Source: PVC group bacterium (ex Bugula neritina AB1)
GTDB lineage: Bacteria; GCA-001730085
DNA: 25,957 nucleotides
NCBI GenBank assembly: GCA_001730085.1
Contig: MDLB01000087.1
Coordinates: 1 to 25,957 of the forward strand
Direction of reading: 5' to 3'
Part shown: one piece after another, positions 24,727-25,957 of the stretch
How positions within the stretch are numbered: position 1 is the first letter of the stretch
Layout: each line of letters begins with the position of its first letter
The notes under the pieces: generated by a model
Databases searched by the model: none
Seen by the model: only the letters and a program-made list of their open reading frames with translations
What the model was told of the DNA's origin: nothing
Program-made: the position numbers and the translations under genes

Positions 24727-25158
24727 ATGGGTTCACGTCGAAAATCACGCGAGCATGCTTTAGAAATTTTATATCAAATGGATATACAAAAGCAGAACTT
24801 GGATGTCTTCATCTCTGTTTTGAATGATTATTGGGAATTGCGAAAAAGAAATTCTTCTTCTGTCTCTTTCAAAGAAACCCAAATGTTCACTGCACAAATT
24901 ATCAAAGGCGTTTTACAGAATCAAGAGCAACTTGACTCTCATATTCAAAAACATTTACGTCATTGGCCCCTTTCAAAAGTAAATGTTATCGATAGAAACA
25001 TTATAAGAATAGCTCTGTATGAAATGCTACACTTAGATGATATCCCCAGTCAGGTCACGATCAATGAGGCTATTGAACTTGCTAAAAAATATGCTTCTCA
25101 AGAATCTTATCAATTTGTTAATGGTATTTTAGATAATTTTTTCAAAGATATCTCTTAA
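24727..25158 (+). CDS. nusB: Transcription antitermination factor NusB
   Basis: NusB, with NusE (S10), promotes rRNA transcription antitermination. The 143-aa all-helical protein has SRRKSREHALEILYQMDIQ at the N-terminus, and VIDRNIIRIALYEML, SQVTINEAIELAKKYA and FVNGILDN at the C-terminus, all typical. It begins 3 nt after ribH; ribH-nusB adjacency is common in bacteria. It is the last gene of this operon. Confidence 0.97.
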   Translation: MGSRRKSREHALEILYQMDIQKQNLDVFISVLNDYWELRKRNSSSVSFKETQMFTAQIIKGVLQNQEQLDSHIQKHLRHWPLSKVNVIDRNIIRIALYEMLHLDDIPSQVTINEAIELAKKYASQESYQFVNGILDNFFKDIS

Positions 25159-25377
25159 AACTACTCTTGTTTTCAAATATCTCTGTCTACTCACCTACTT
25201 TCTTCAAAGAAACTTTAACAATCCTCTGATTATAAAAAAATATTCTTTTTGAGAGTTGATAAAATTTTTTATAAAAGTAATAGATGAATAAAATTATGTA
25301 TACTGCTATACGTTAAGAAAGCAAAAAACTTTTTGAATATTTTTCCTTAGATAAAGAGATAATAATAATAAGGAGAA
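25159..25377. other. nusB-IS intergenic region, probably containing the IS left end
   Basis: It is AT-rich with no gene. A near-palindrome GTATA-CTGC-TATAC lies at 25298-25311. The IS3-type left terminal inverted repeat should be in here or just upstream of orfA, but without the right end it cannot be defined. Confidence 0.35.
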
Positions 25378-25383
25378 ATGGAA

Positions 25384-25653
25384 ATGAATAAGAAAAAATA
25401 TAAATCAAAAGAACGGTTAATAATTGTACTTGAGGGAATAAAGGGGAATGTAAGCTTGGGGGAATTATGCAATCAATATGGGATTTCGCAACAAACCTAT
25501 TATAAGTGGAGAGATAGACTGCTATCTGAAGGGTCTAAAATTTTTTCCTATGGGGTAGTTGATAGTGAAAAAGAGGTTCTAAAACAAGAGGTGAGTCGTC
25601 TAAAAGAGACAGTAGGAGAGCTAACAATGGAGTTAAAAAAAAACGATTGGTAA
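25384..25653 (+). CDS. IS3-family transposase OrfA (helix-turn-helix protein)
   Basis: This small basic DNA-binding protein recognises the IS ends. It has the transposase_8 pattern KSKERLIIVLEGIKGN, then LGELCNQYGISQQTYYKWRD as helix-turn-helix, and a C-terminal leucine-rich coiled coil (EVLKQEVSRLKETVGELTMEL) that probably dimerises. ATG 25384 is preferred over ATG 25378: the AGGAG at about 25371 is only 2-3 nt from 25378 but about 8 nt from 25384. It ends with TAA just past the slippery A run. Confidence 0.93.
   Translation: MNKKKYKSKERLIIVLEGIKGNVSLGELCNQYGISQQTYYKWRDRLLSEGSKIFSYGVVDSEKEVLKQEVSRLKETVGELTMELKKNDW
25635..25643 (+). other. Probable -1 programmed ribosomal frameshift site (A9)
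   Basis: Nine consecutive A lie in orfA frame as TTA AAA AAA AAC, ten bases before the orfA TAA. Slipping back one base joins orfA to the open orfB frame, giving KKKRLVRSRKRSDK. IS3-family elements commonly make the OrfAB transposase this way. No downstream stimulatory structure was identified. Confidence 0.75.
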
Positions 25654-25957
25654 GGTCTAGAAAAAGGTCGGATAAGGTTAAGATTAGAGATGTTTTTTTA
25701 TTAAAAAAAATAGACCTAATCAAGTCTGAACATCCTTATTGGGGCTACCGTAGAGTTTGGGCTTATATGAAATATATGAATAAAGAAAGCTTTGCTATGG
25801 CTAGAATTTATAGAATTATGAAAGAGAACAATCTTTTATGTACGAAAAACAACAGACTTAGGGCTAAGCGAACTCCGCCTTACCCTTCTAAGCCTAAGGC
25901 AACTAAAAGAAATGAAGTCTGGGGTACTGATATGACTAAAATTAAAACCTCTTTAGG
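25635..25957 (+). CDS. IS3-family transposase OrfB / OrfAB catalytic part, truncated by window end
   Basis: Read in the -1 frame relative to orfA, it is open from upstream of the A run to the window edge, about 107 codons. It encodes a basic linker, the HTH_21-like HPYWGYRRVWAYMKYM and an IYRIMKENNLL stretch. The integrase core begins with EVWGTDMTKIK, whose Asp is the first residue of the DDE triad. No ATG with a Shine-Dalgarno is apparent at its start, consistent with expression as a frameshift fusion. The remaining two catalytic residues lie outside the window. Confidence 0.9.

Larger units (their letters stand above)
25378..25957 (+). mobile_element. IS3-family insertion sequence, right part outside window
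   Basis: It carries the typical two-frame arrangement: orfA with a helix-turn-helix, then orfB in the -1 frame with an HTH_21-like segment (HPYWGYRRVWAYM) and the start of a DDE integrase core (NEVWGTDMTKI). A nine-A run lies at the junction. The element is cut by the window end, so terminal repeats and completeness are unknown. Up to the edge both frames are uninterrupted, so it may be active. Confidence 0.93.

Overview
The window is AT-rich bacterial DNA with tightly packed housekeeping genes and one long, unusual accessory region. Most recognisable genes are bacterial: recG, rsmD, coaD, a HIT protein, a CCA/poly(A) polymerase, a Ppx/GppA phosphatase, ftsY, a near-complete riboflavin set, nusB and zinc-type L28. 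The lineage is not settled by the sequence. A type IV-like pseudopilin of the kind common in PVC-type and candidate phyla, and giant secreted proteins whose N-termini end in GLAP, would fit an Omnitrophota-like or other little-cultivated, possibly host-associated bacterium. This is a weak inference.

Region 1 (1-10337, minus strand). Two adjacent giant genes encode related exported proteins. The first (1-3111) runs off the left edge. It starts at TTG with a signal peptide and ends, as far as visible, in Ser/Arg/Asp-rich 72-residue tandem repeats that are nearly identical in DNA. The second (3351-9566, 2071 aa) has the same GLAP[EK]S...FKN[SD]W N-terminal signature. It carries three ~342-346-residue Lys-rich repeats that are almost identical and show a recombination mosaic, then a long acidic Ser-rich linker and a distinct C-terminal domain. 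A terminator-like hairpin follows it. A pseudopilin gene lies upstream. This pair is the most novel content of the window.

Region 2 (10624-16767). rpmB (minus) diverges from a plus-strand operon recG-rsmD-coaD-HIT-cca-ppx, in which most genes overlap or nearly touch.

Region 3 (16771-21377, minus strand). ftsY-ribD-ribE-SDR-bioF-like form a probable operon. It ends tail to tail with the ppx gene, 3 nt apart.

Region 4 (21378-23056). A 1.68-kb stretch without a convincing gene separates the ftsY operon from the divergent ribBA-ribH-nusB operon (23057-25158). The two flanking operons together encode RibD, RibE, RibBA and RibH, which covers riboflavin synthesis from GTP and ribulose-5-phosphate apart from the phosphatase step.

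Region 5 (25378-25957). The left part of an IS3-family insertion sequence is present: orfA and the start of orfB, joined by a run of nine A that looks like a -1 frameshift site. It is cut by the right edge.
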